The translations under genes and the position numbers were made by a program. A stretch of DNA of 64,000 nt. Origin: Aristolochia californica. Lineage: Eukaryota > Streptophyta > Magnoliopsida > Piperales > Aristolochiaceae. Below are positions 11,967-24,428 of this stretch, piece after piece. The notes under the pieces are model-generated. The model had not been told where the DNA came from. It worked only from the letters and a program-made list of their open reading frames with translations, and did no database searches. The stretch's first letter is position 1; every line of letters starts with the position of its first letter. Location of the stretch: NCBI GenBank assembly GCA_029961685.1, contig JARWKL010000002.1, forward strand, positions 32,146,908 through 32,210,907. Reading direction: 5' to 3'.

Positions 11967-12647
11967 CGATCCATAGGTCATTTGCATTTTTAACATGTTT
12001 CAAGCATGCATTTCCATTTTTAAAACATGTGTAGAAATCTTTTTCTTATAAAATTCCAAGCTATTAAGGTTGAACTAGTGGAATTTCCCAAACTTGGATA
12101 ACAAAACTTTTGAGATCATTTGTGGTGTGTGAATAAATTTTCCTTAATAATATTTGTTATTCTTTTAAATTTTTTCCATACATAAACTCTAAAATTTTCA
12201 TATTGTTGTGATCTATTTGCCTTCTTGTAAAAATTGTTTACGAGATGAAGGGGAAGTGAAAACTCTAGTTTATATTTAAGAAAAAAGTATACATCTAAAA
12301 TGGCAATGCAAAAATGCTGATAGAGATAATGCAAAAAAGTTTGTTTTACTTTTAGGGATTGTAAACTCTTTTTAGTCTTTATATATTAGGTTTTGCAATC
12401 ATCGGGGAAAGGGGGAGGCGGGGGATTTTTTACCGAGAGCTGACACCCAATCCATAAGTCATTTCTTACAAAAATATAGCCCGTTACGCATGATTGACCA
12501 ATAAATCACTTTAAAGTCATCTATGATTGTTAGGTCAACTTTTTGTAAATGGGCAAAATAATGGTTTGTTTGACTCGGGTAAATATATACCCACCACACT
12601 TTCACTTGAGAATTTAATAAGCATTTGTTATTCTATTTAAAATTTTT

Positions 12648-15600
12648 CAATCCATATGTCATTTGCAACCGTAACATGTTGCAAGCATGCATATCCATTT
12701 TTAAAACATGTGTAGAAATCTCTTTCTTATAAAATTCCAAGCTAATTGGGTTGAACTTGTGGAATTTCCTAAACCTGGATAACAAAACTTTTGTGATCAT
12801 TTGTGGCAGTATGAATAAAGTTTCCTTAATTACATTTGTTATTCTTTTAAATTTTTTCCATACATAAACTCTATTATTTTTATTTATTTGTGATCTATTG
12901 GCCATCTTGTCAAAATTGTTTACGAGATGAAGGGAAAGTGAAAACTCTAGTTTTGATTTAAGGAAAAATTATACTTCTAAAATGGAAATGCACAAATGTA
13001 GAGAGAGAAAATTCCAAAAACTATCTGTTACTTTTAGGGATTGTAAACTCTTTTTAGCATTTATATATCAGGTTTTGCAATTGTCAGGTAAAGGGGAAGA
13101 CGGAGGATTTTTAACAGAGATGACTCCTAATCCATTTGTAATTTCTTACAAAAATATAGCCCGTTAGGCATGATTGACCGATAAATCACTTTAAAATCAT
13201 CGATGATTGTTAGGTCAGCTTTTTGTAAATGGGAAAAATAATGGCTTGTTTGACTTGGGTAAATATCACAACAGACGTTCACTTGAAAATTTATCGTGCA
13301 TTTTTTATTCTCTTTAAAAGGTTTGGATCCATAGGTCATTTGCATCTTTGACATGTTTCAAGCATGCATATCCATATTTAAAACATGCGTAAAAATCTCT
13401 TTCTTGTAAAATTCCAAGCTATAAGGGTTGAACTAGTGGAATTTCCCTAACTAGGATAAAAAACCTTTTTTGTTCATTTGAAATGTGTGAATACTTTTTA
13501 TTTACATACTTTTGTTAATCTTTTAAATTTTTTCCATACATAAACTTTAAAAGGTTCATTTTGTCGTGATCCATTTGACTTGAAATCAAAATTGTTTACG
13601 AGATCAGGGGAAAGAGAAAACTCAAGTTTTGATTTAACAAAAAAGCATACATCTAAAATGGAAATGCACAAATGAAGAGAGAGATAATCCCAAAAAGTGA
13701 CTGTAATTTTTAGGGATTGCAAACTCTTTTTAGTTTTCATATATTTTATTTTGCAATCGTCGGGGAAAGGGTACGGCGAGGGATCTTTATATGAGTGTTG
13801 ACTCCCAATCCATAAGTCATTTCTTAAAAAAATATAGCCTGTTACACATGATTGAACAATAAATCACTTCAAAATCATCTAAGATTGTTAGGTCAGCTTA
13901 AAGCAAATGCACAAAATAATTGTTTGTTTGACTTGGGTAAATATCCCACCGCACATTCACCTAAGAATTTAATGAGCATTTGTTCTTCTCATTAAAAGGT
14001 TTGTATCCATAGGTTATTTGCATGTTTAACATGTTTCAAACATGCATATCCATTTTTAAAACATGTGTAGAAATCTCTTTCTTATAAAACTCCAAGATAT
14101 TAAGGTTGAACTAGTGGAATTTCCCAAACTTGGATAACAACACTTTTGTGATCATTGGTGGTGTGTGAATAAATTTTCCCTAATTACATTTGTTATTCTT
14201 TTAAATTTTTTCCATCCGTAAACTCTAAAATTTTCATTTTGTTGTAATCTCTTTGCCATCTTGTCAAAATTGTTTACAAGATGAAGGGAAAGTTAAAACT
14301 CTAGTTTTGATTTGAGAAAAAAGTATACTTCTAAAATGGAAAAGTACAAATGTAGAGAGAGATAATTCCAAAAAGCACCTATCATTTTAAGGGATTGTAA
14401 ACTCTTTTTTGTTTTTATATATTTTATTTTTCAATCATCGGGAAAAGGGGGAGACGGGGGATTTTTAATAGAGTGTTGACTCCCAATCCTTAAGTCATTT
14501 CTTAGAAAAATATAGCCCGCTACGCATGATTGATCGATAAATTACTTTAAAATCATCTATGATTTTTAGGTCATCTTTTTGTAAATGATCAAAATAATGG
14601 CTTGTTTGACTCGGGTAAATATCCCACCACAAGTTCACTTGAGAATTTAATGAGCATTTGTTATTCTTTTGAAAAGGTTCGGATCCATAGGTCATTTGCA
14701 TCTTTAACATGTTGCAAGCATGCATATCCATGTTTAAAACGTGTGTAGAAATCTTTCTTGTAAAATTCCAAGCTTTGAGGGTTGAACTAGTGGAATTTCC
14801 CAGACTTGGATAAAAAAACTTTTGTGTTCATTTGAGATATGTGAATGAATTTTATTTACTCACATTTGTTAGTCTTTTAAATTTTTTCCATACATAAACT
14901 TTAAAATTTTCAATTTGTCGTGATCTATTTGCCATCTTGTCAAAATTGTTTACGAGATCAAGAGAAAGTGAAAACTAAAGTTTTGACTTACGAAAAAACA
15001 TACATCTAAAAGGGAAATGCACAAATGTAGATAGAGATAATTCCAAAAAGTGTCTGTAATTTTTAGGGATTGTAAACACATTTTTGTTTTTATATATTAT
15101 ATTTTGCAATTGTTGAGAAAAGAGGGTGGCGGAGGATTTTTAACTAAGTGTTGACTCCCAATCCATAAGTCATTTCTTACAACAATATATCTCGTTACGC
15201 ATGATTGACCGATAAATCACTTTAAAATCGTCTATGATTGTTAGGTCAAATTACAGTAAATGGGCAAAATAATGTCTTGTTTTACTCGGGTAAATATCCC
15301 ACCGCACGTTCACTAAAGAATTTAATAAGCATTTGTTATTCTCTTAAAAAGGTTTGAATCCATAGGTCATTTGCATCTTTAACATGTTTCAAGCATGCAT
15401 ATCCATTTTTAAAACTTGTCTAGAAATCTCTTTCTTATAAAATTCCAAGCTATTAGGGTTGAACTAGTGGAATTTCCCAAACTTGGATTACAAAAATTTT
15501 GTGATCATTTGTGGTGTGTGAAGAAATTTTCCTTAATTACATTTATTTTTCTTTCAAATTTTTTCTATACGTAAACTCTTAAATTTTCATTTTGTTGTGA

Positions 15601-16034
15601 TCACTTGGCTATCTTGTCAAAATTGTTTACGAGATGAAGGGAAAGTGACTACTCTAGGTTTGATTTAAGAAAATAATATACTTCTAAAATGGAAATGCAC
15701 AAATGTAGAGAGAGTTAATTCCAAAAAGTGTTTGTACCTTTTAGGGATTGTAAACTCTTTTTAGTTTTTATTTATCAGGTTTTTCAATCGTTTGGTAAAG
15801 GGGGAGGCGGGGGATTTTTAATTGAGTGTTGACTCCCAATCCATAAGTCATTTTTCTTACAAAAATATAGCCCGTTGCATGATTGACCAATAAATCACTT
15901 TTACAATCATCTATGATTGGTAGGTCGGCTTAATGTAAATGAGCAAAATAATGGCTTGTTTGACTCGGGTAAATATCCCACCGCACGTTCACTTGAGAAT
16001 TTAATGAGCATTTGTTATTCTCTTTAAAAGGTTT
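12648..16034. repeat. Satellite segment 4, regular B-A2 alternation
   Basis: Units start at 12648 (B), 13325 (A2), 14003 (B with an A-like tail), 14681 (A2) and 15356 (B). Spacing is 675-679 bp, the most regular run in the first third of the window. The block up to about 15.2 kb has a diverged second copy near 25.04-27.6 kb at an offset of about 12,397 bp. The 13325 unit has GGATCTTTATATGAGTG after its G-rich box, a rare variant shared with units 11487 and 25721. Confidence 0.95.
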
Positions 16035-19000
16035 GGATCCATAGGTCATTTGCATCTTTAACACGTTTCGAGCATGCATATCCATATTTAAAACATGTGT
16101 AGAAATCTCTTTCTTGTAAAATTCCATGGTATTAGGGTTGAAATAGTGGAATTTTCCTAACTAGGAAAAAGACTTTTGTGTTCATTTGAGATGTGTGAAT
16201 AAATTTTCTTTACTAAAATTTATTATTCTTTCAAATTATTTCCATACATAAAATTTAAAATTTTCATTTTGTCGTGATCTATTTGCAATCTAGTCAAAAT
16301 TGTTTATGAGATCAAGGGAAAGTGAAATCTCAAGTTTTGATTTAAGAAAAAGCGTACTTCTAAAATGGAAATGCACAAATGTAGAGAGAGATAATTCTAA
16401 AAAGTGTCTGTAACTATTAGGGATTGTAAACTCTTTCTAGTTTTTATATATAATGTTTTGCAATCGTCGATTAAAGGGGGAGACGGGGGATTTTTAACTG
16501 AGTGCCGACTCCCAATCCATAAGTCATTTCTAACAAAAATATAGCCTATTACGCATGATTGACCAATAAATCACTTTAAAGTCATCTATGATTGTTTGGT
16601 AAGCTTTTTGTAAATGGGAATAATAATGGCTTGTTTGACTTGGGTAAATATCCCACCTCACGTTCACTTGAGAATTTAATGAGTATTTGTTATTCTATTT
16701 AAAGGGTTTGGATCCATAGGTCACTTGCATCTTTAAAATGTTTCAAGCATGCGAATCCATATTTAAAACATGTGTAGAAATCTCTTTCTTCTAAAATTCC
16801 AAGCTATTATGGTTGAACTAGTGGAATTTCCCAAACTTGGATAAAAAACATTTTGTGTTCATTTGAGATGTGTGAATAAATTTGCCTTAATTACATTTGT
16901 TATTCTCTTATATTTTTTCCATACATAAACTATAAAATTTTCATTTTGTTGTGATCTTTTTGACATCTTGTCAAAATTGTTTACGGCACAAAGGGAAAGT
17001 GAAAACTCTATTTTTTATTTAAGAAAAAAATATTCTTCTAAAATGGAAATTCAAAAATGTTCAAAGATATAATTCTAAAAAGTTTCTGTAACTTTTAGAA
17101 CTTGTAAACTCTTTTTAGTATTTATACATCAGGTTTTGCAATCGTCAGGTAAAGGAGGAGGCGGGGGATTTTTAACTCAGTGTTGACTCCCAATCCATAA
17201 GTCATTTCTTAAAAAATTATAACCCGTTATGCATGATTGACCAAAAAATCACTTTAAAATCATCTATGATTGTTAGGTCAGCTTTTTGTATATGGGAAAA
17301 ATAATCGTTGGTTCGACTCGAGTAAATATTCCACCATATATTCACTTGAGAATTTGATGAGCATTTGTTATTCACTTTAAAAGGTTTGGATCCATAGGTT
17401 ATTTGCATCTTTAACATGTTTCAAACATGCATATCCATATTTAAAACATGTGTAGAAATCTCTTTCTTGTAAAATTCCAAGCTATTAGGGTTGAACTAGT
17501 GGAATTTCCCTAGCTAGGATAAAAATATTTTGTGTTCATTTGAGATGTGTAAAGAAATTTTCTTTACTAATATTTTTAATTCCTTTAAATTTTTTCCATA
17601 CATAAACTTTAAAATTTTAATTTTGTCGTGTTCTAGTTGCCATCTTGTCAAAATTGTTTATGAAATCAGGGGAAAGTGAAAACTTAATTTTTAATTTATG
17701 AAAAAAGCATACTTCTAAAATGGAAATGCAGAAATGTAGAGAGAGATAAATCTAAAAAGTGTCTATAATTTTTAGGGATTTAAAACTCTTTTTAGCTTTT
17801 ATATTTTATTTGGCACTCGGTGGCAAAAAAAGGGGACATAGGGGATTTTTAACTGAGTGTTGAATTCCAATCCATAAGTCATTTCTTACAAAAATATAGC
17901 CTGTTACACATGATTGACCGATAAATCACTTTACAATCATCTATGATTGTTAGGTCAGCTTTTTTTAGATGGGCAAAATAATGGCTTGTTTGACTCGGGC
18001 AAATATCCCACCGCACGTTCACTTGAGAATTTAATGAGCATTTGTTATTCTCATTAAAAGGTTTGGATCCATAGGTCATTTGCATCTTTAACATGTTTTA
18101 TGCATGCATATCCATTTTTAAAACTTGTGTGGAAATCTCTTTCTTATAAAATTCCAAGCTATTTGGGTTGAACTAGTGGAATTTCGCAAACTTGGATAAC
18201 AAAACTTTTGTGATCATTTGTGGTGTGTGAATAAATTTTCCTTAATTACATTTGTTATAGTAAATTCAATTTTTTCCATGCAGAAACTCTAAAATTTTAA
18301 TTTTGTTGTGATCTATTTGCCATATTGTCAAAATTGTTTATGAGATGAAGGGAAAGTAAAAACTCTAGTTTTGATTTCAGAAAAAAGCATACTTCTAAAA
18401 TGAAAATGCACAAATGTAGAGAGAGAATTCCAAAAAGTGTATGTAACTTTTAGGGATTGTAAACTCTTTTCAGTTTTTATATATCAGGTTTTTCAATCTT
18501 CAGGTAAAGGGGGAGGGGAGGGATTTTTAACTGAGTGTTGACTCCAAATCCATAAGACATTTCTAAAAAAAATATAACCCGTTACGCATGATTGACAGAA
18601 AATCACTTTAAAATCATCAACGATTGTTAGGTCAGCTTTTTGTAAATGGACAAAATAATGGCTTGTTTGACACGGGTAAATATTCCGCCACACGTTCACT
18701 TCAGAATTTATTGAGAATTTGTTATTCTCTTTAAAAGGATTGGATCCGTAGGTCATTTTATTCTTTAACATGTTTCAAACATGCATATCTATCTTTAAAA
18801 CATTTGTAGAAATGTCTTTCTTGTAAAATTCCAAGCTACTAGGGTTCAGCTAGAGGAATTTCCCTAACTAGGATAAAAAAACTTTTGTGTCCATTTGAGA
18901 TGTATGAATAAATTTTCTTTACTTACATTTGTTATTCTTTTATATTTTTTCCATACATAAACTTTAAAATTTTTATTTTGTCGTGATCTATTTGCCATCT

Positions 19001-19429
19001 TGTCAAAATTGTTTACGAGATCAAGGGAAAATGAAACTTCAAGTTTTGATTTAATAAAAACAATAAAAAAATATACATCTACAATTGAAATTCACAAATA
19101 TAGAGAGAGATAATTCCAAAAAGTGTTTTATAATTTTTAGGGAATGTAAACTCTTTTTAGTTTTTATATATTTTATTTTTCTATCGTCGGGAAAAGAAGG
19201 AGGTGGGGGATTTTTAACTGAGTGTTGACTCCCAATCCATAAGTCATTTCTTACAAAAATGTAGCCCGTTACGCATGATTGGCCGATAAATCACTTTAAA
19301 ATCATCTATGATTGTCAAGTCAGCATTTTTTAAGTGGGCAAAATAATGGCTTGTTTGACTCGGGTAAATAACCCAAAGTAAATTCACTTGAGAATTTAAT
19401 GGGCATTTGTTATTCTCTTTAAAAGGTTT
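16035..19429. repeat. Satellite segment 5, A2-rich alternation
   Basis: Units start at 16035 (A2 head, B-like tail), 16710 (A head, B tail), 17388 (A2), 18065 (B) and 18742 (A2, 688 bp). The 16710 unit reads GTGTTCATTTGAGATGTG and then CCTTAATTAC, so the switch from A to B falls within a few tens of bases near 16,880. The extra length of the 18742 unit comes from a short A-rich insertion near 19,055-19,070. Confidence 0.93.
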
Positions 19430-19933
19430 GGATCCATAGGTCATTTGCATCTGTGACCTGTTTCAAGTATGCATATCCATATTTAAAACATGTGTAGAAA
19501 TCACTTTCTTGTAAAATTCCAAGCTATTTGGGTTGAACTAGTGGAATTTCCAAAGCTTGGATAAAAAACCTTTTGTGTTCATTTGAGATGTGTGAATAAA
19601 TTTTCTTTACTTACATTTGTTATTCTATTAAATTTTTTCCATACAAAAACTTTAAAATTTTCATTTGTCGTGATCTATTTGCCATCTTGTCAAAATTGTT
19701 TACGAGATCAGGGGAAAGTGAAAACTCAAGTTTTTATTTAAGAAAAAAACATACATCTAAAATAGAAATGCATAAATGTTGAGAGAGATAATTCCAAAAA
19801 GTGTCTGTAATTTTTAGGTAGTGTAAACTCTTTTTAAATGGGCCAAATAATGGCTTGTTTGACTCGGGGAAATATCCAACCGCACGTTCACTTGAGAATT
19901 TAATGAACTTTTGTTATTCTCTTTAAAAGGTTT
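19430..19933. repeat. Shortened A2 unit (504 bp)
   Basis: Near 19,835 TGTAAACTCTTTTT joins AAATGGGCCAAATAATGGC. About 173 bp is missing, covering the G-rich box, the GACTCCCAATCC element and the palindrome. Both sides of the joint have a CTTTTT sequence, so a short match of about six bases may have guided the deletion. Confidence 0.92.
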
Positions 19934-22900
19934 GGATCCATAGGTCATTTGCATCTTTAACATGTTTCTAGCATGCATATCCTTTTTTAAAACATGTGTA
20001 GAAATCTCTTTCTTATAAAATTCCAAGCAATTAGGGTTGAACTAGTGGAATTTCCAAAACTTGGATAACAAAACTTTTGTGATCATTTGTGGTGTGTGAA
20101 TAAATTTTTCTTAATTACATTTTTTATTCTTTTATATTCTTCCCAAACATCAACTCTAAAGTTTTAATTTTGCTGTGATCTATTTTCCATCATCTCCAAA
20201 TTGTTTACGAGATGAGGGGAAAGTGAAAACTATAGTTTTGATTGAAGAAAAAAGTATACTTCTAAAATTGAAAAGTAAAAATGTAGAGAGTGATAATTCC
20301 AAAAAGTGTTGTAACTTTTAGGGATTGTGAACTATTTCTAGTTTATATGTATCAGGTTTTGCAATCGTCAGGTAAAGGGGGAGGCTGGGGATTTTTAACT
20401 GAGTGTTAACTCCCAATCCATAAGTCATTTCTTACAAAAATATAGCCTGTTACGCATGATTGGCCGATAAATCGCTTTAAAATCAACGATGATTGTTTGG
20501 TCAGATTTTTGTAAATGGGAATATTAATGGCTTGTTTGACTCAGGTAAATATCCCACCACACGTTTACTTGAGAATTTAATGAGCATTTGTTATTCTCTT
20601 TAAAAGGTTTGGATCCATAGGTCGTTTGCATCTTTATCATGTTTCAAGCATGCAAATCCATATTAAAAACATTTGTAGAAATCTCTTTCTTATAAAATTC
20701 CAAGTTATTAGGGTTGAACTAGTGTAATTTCCCAAACTTGGATAACAAAACTTTTGTGATCATTTGTGGTGAGTGAATAAATTTTCCTTATTTACATTTG
20801 TTATTCTTTTAAATTTTTTCCATACTTAAAATCTAAATTTTTCATTTTGTTGTGATCTGTTGCCATCTTGTCAAAAAATTTTACGAGATTGAAGGGAAAG
20901 TGAAAACTCTAGTTTTGATTTAAGAAAAATGTATACTTCTAAAATGGAAATGCAAGAATGTAGAGAGAAATAATTCTAAAAAGTGTCTGTAACTTTTAGG
21001 GATTGTATACTCCTTTTAGTTTTTGTATATCAGGTTTTGCAATCGACGGGTAAAGTGGGAGGCGGGGGATTTTTAACTGAGTGTTGACTTCCAATCCATA
21101 AGTCATTCCTTAATAAAATATAGCCCGTTACGCATGATTGATTGATAAATCACTTTAAAATCATCTATGATTGTTAGGTCAGCTTTTTTTAAATATGCAA
21201 AATTATTGCTTGTTTGACTCAGGTAAATATCCCACTACACGTTCAGTTTAGAATTTATCGAGCATTTTTTATTCTCTTTAAAATTTTTTGGATCCATAGG
21301 TCATTTGCATCATTAACTTGTTTCAAGCATGCATATCCATATTTAAAACAATTGCAGACATCTCTTTCTTATAAAATTCCAAGGTATTAGGGTTGAAGTA
21401 GTGGAATTTCCCAAATTTGAATAAAAACACTTTTGTGTTTATTTGAGGTGTATGAATAAATTTTCTTCACTTACATTTGTTATTCTTTTAAATTTTTTCC
21501 ATACATAAACTCTAAATTTTTTATTTTGTTGTGATTTATTTGCCATCTTGTTAAAATTGTTTAAGAGATCAGGGGAAAGTGAAAACTCAAGTTTTGATTT
21601 AAGAAAAAAGCATAGATCTAAAATAGAAATACACAAATGTAGAGAGAGATAATTCCAAATTTTTTTTGTAATTTTAAAGATTTTAAACTCTTTTAAATTT
21701 TTATATATTTTATTTTGCAATCATCGTAAAAAGGGGAGGCGGGGGATTTTAAACTGAGTGTCGACTCCCAATCCGTAAGTCATTTCTTACAAAATTATAG
21801 CCCGTCACTCATGATTGACCGAAACATCACTTTACAATCATCTATGATTGATAGGTAAGATTTTTGTAAATGGGCAAAATAATTGCTTGTTTGACTCGCG
21901 TAAATATCCCACCGCACGTTCACTTGAGAATTTAATTAGCATTTGTTATTTTCTTTAAAAGGTTTGGATCCATAGGTCATTTGTATCTTTAACATATTTC
22001 AAGCAAGCATATTCATTTTTAAAACATGTGTTAAAATCTCTTTCTTATAAAATTCCCAGCTGTTTGAGTTGAACTAGTGGAATTTCCCTAACTTCGACAA
22101 CAAAAATTTTGTGATCATTTGTGGTTAGTGAATAAATTTTTTTTAATTACATTTTTTATTATTTTAAAGTTTTTCCATACATAAACTCTAAAATTTTCAT
22201 TTTTTTGTGATCTATTTGCCATCTTGTCAAAATTGTTTACGAGATGAAGGGGAAGTGAAAACTCTAGTTTTGATTTAAGAAAAAAGTATACATCTAAAAT
22301 GGAAATGTTCAAATGTTGAGATAGATAACGCAAAAACGTTTGTGTAACTTTTAGGGATTGTAAACTCTTTTTAGTTTTTATATATCAGGTTTTACAATCG
22401 TCGGGTAAATGGAGACGCGGGGGATTTTTAACCGAGTGTTGACACCAATCCATAAGACATTTCTTACTAAAATATAGCCCGTTACGCTTGATTGACCGAT
22501 AAATCATTTTAAAATCACCTATATGGGCAAAATAATGGCTTGTTTGACTCGGGTAAATATCCCACCACACGTTTACTTGACAATTTAATGAGCATTTTTT
22601 ATTCTATTTAAAAGGTTTGGATCCATAGGTCATTTGCATCTTTAACATGTTTCAAGCATGCATATCTATATTTAAAACATGTTTAGAAATCTCTTTCTTA
22701 TAAAATTCCAAGCTATAAGGGTTGAATTAGTGGAATTTCCCAAACTTGGATAACAAAAATTTTGTGATCATTTGTGGTGTGTGAATAAATTTTCCGTAAT
22801 TACATTTGTTATTGTTTTAAATTTTTTCCATACATAGACTCTAAAATTTTCATTTTGTTGTGATCTATTTGCCATCTTGTAAAATGTTTTTACCATATGA

Positions 22901-23297
22901 AGGGGAAGTGAAAACTTTAGTTTGTATTTAATAAAAAAGTATACATCTAAAATGGCCATGCAAAAATGTTGAGAAAAATATTGCCAAAATGTTTGTGTAA
23001 CTTTTATGGATTTTAAACTCTTTTTAGATTTAACATATCAAGTTTTGCAATCGTCAGGTAAAGGGGGAGGCGAGGGATTTTTAATTGAGTGTTGACTCCA
23101 AATCCATAAGACATTTCTAACAAAAATATAACCCTTTACGCATGATTGACCGATAAAACACTTTAAAATAATCTATGATTGTAAGGTCAGCTTTTTTTAA
23201 ATGGGCAAAATAATGGCATGTTTGACTCGGGGTAAATATCCCACCTCTCGTTCACTTGTGAATTTAATGAGCATTTGTTGGTCTCTTTAAAAGGTTT

Positions 23298-23868
23298 GGA
23301 TCCATAGGACATTTGCATCTTTAACATGTTTCAAGCATTCATATCCATATTTAAAACATGTGTTGAAATCTCTTTCTAATAAAATTCGAAGCTACTAGGG
23401 TTGTAATAGTGAAATTTCCCAAACTTGGATAAAAAAACCTGTGTTCATTTGAGGTGTGTGAATAAATTTTCTTTACTTATATTTGTTATTCCTTAAAAAA
23501 ATTTCTATTCTTAAACACTAAAATTTTCATTTTGTAGTGATCTATTTGCCATCTTGTCAAAAATTTTTACGAGATCTGGGATTGTAAACTCTTTTTAGTT
23601 TTTATATATTTTATTTTGCAATCGTCAAGAAAAGGGGGGATGCGGGGGATTTTTAACTGAGTGTTGACTCCCAACCCATTAGTCATTTCTAACAAAAATA
23701 TTGCCCGTTATGCATGATTGACCGATAAATCACTTTACAATCATCTATGATTGTTAGGTCAGCTTTTTGTAAATGGGAAAAATAATGACTTGTTTGACTC
23801 TGGTACATATCCCACCACACGTTCACTTGAGAATTTATTGAGCATTTGTTATTCTCTTTAAAAGGTTT
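23298..23868. repeat. Shortened A unit (571 bp)
   Basis: Near 23,577 TTTACGAGATCT is followed by GGGATTGTAAACTC. The roughly 105-bp stretch with CTCAAG, GCATACATC and AGAGAGATAATTCC is missing. The next unit also has a deletion, so two consecutive A units are both damaged at different places. Confidence 0.9.
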
Positions 23869-24428
23869 TTTATCCATAGATCATTTGCATGTTTAGCATG
23901 TTTCAAGCATGCATAACTATATTTAAAAACTTTGTAGAAATCTCTTTCTTATAAAATTCCAAGCTATCAAGGTTGAACTAGTGGAATTTCACAAACTTGG
24001 ATAAAAAAACTTTTGTGTTCATTTGAGATGTGTGAATAAATTTTATTTACTTACATATGTTATTCTTTTAATTCTTTACCATACATTAACTCTAAAATAT
24101 TCATTTTCTTGTGATCTATTTGCCATCTTGTCAAAATTGTTTACGAGATCAAGCGAAAGTTAAAACTCAATTTTTGATTTAGGAAAAAAGCATACATCTA
24201 AAATGGAAATGCACAAATGTTGAGAGAGATAATTCTATAAAGTCATTTCTTACAAAAATATAGCCCGTGATGCATGATTGACCGATAAATCACTTTACAA
24301 TCCTCTATGATTGTTACGTCAGCTTAATGTAAATGAGCAAACTAATGTCTTGTTTGACTCGGGTAAATATGCCACCGCACGTTCACTTGAGAATTTAAGG
24401 AGCATTTGTTATTCTCTTTAAAAGGTTT
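23869..24428. repeat. Shortened A unit (560 bp)
   Basis: Near 24,235 GAGAGAGATAATTCTATAA passes directly into AGTCATTTCTTAC. About 117 bp with the AGGGATTG element, the TATA-rich stretch, the G-rich box and GTGTTGACTCC is gone. Its marker reads TTATCC instead of GGATCC. Confidence 0.9.

Larger units (their letters stand above)
8251..12647. repeat. Satellite segment 3, irregular unit lengths
   Basis: Units start at 8251 (A2, 612 bp), 8863 (B2, 653 bp), 9516 (B head joined to A tail, 674 bp), 10190 (B, 620 bp), 10810 (B), 11487 (A2, 481 bp) and 11967 (B2). Four shortened units fall close together. The 9516 unit begins with B marks (GATAACAAAAA, GTGATCATTTGTGG) and ends with A marks (GATCAGGGGAAAG, TATATTTTATTTTG), so it looks like an A/B recombinant. 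Confidence 0.94.
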
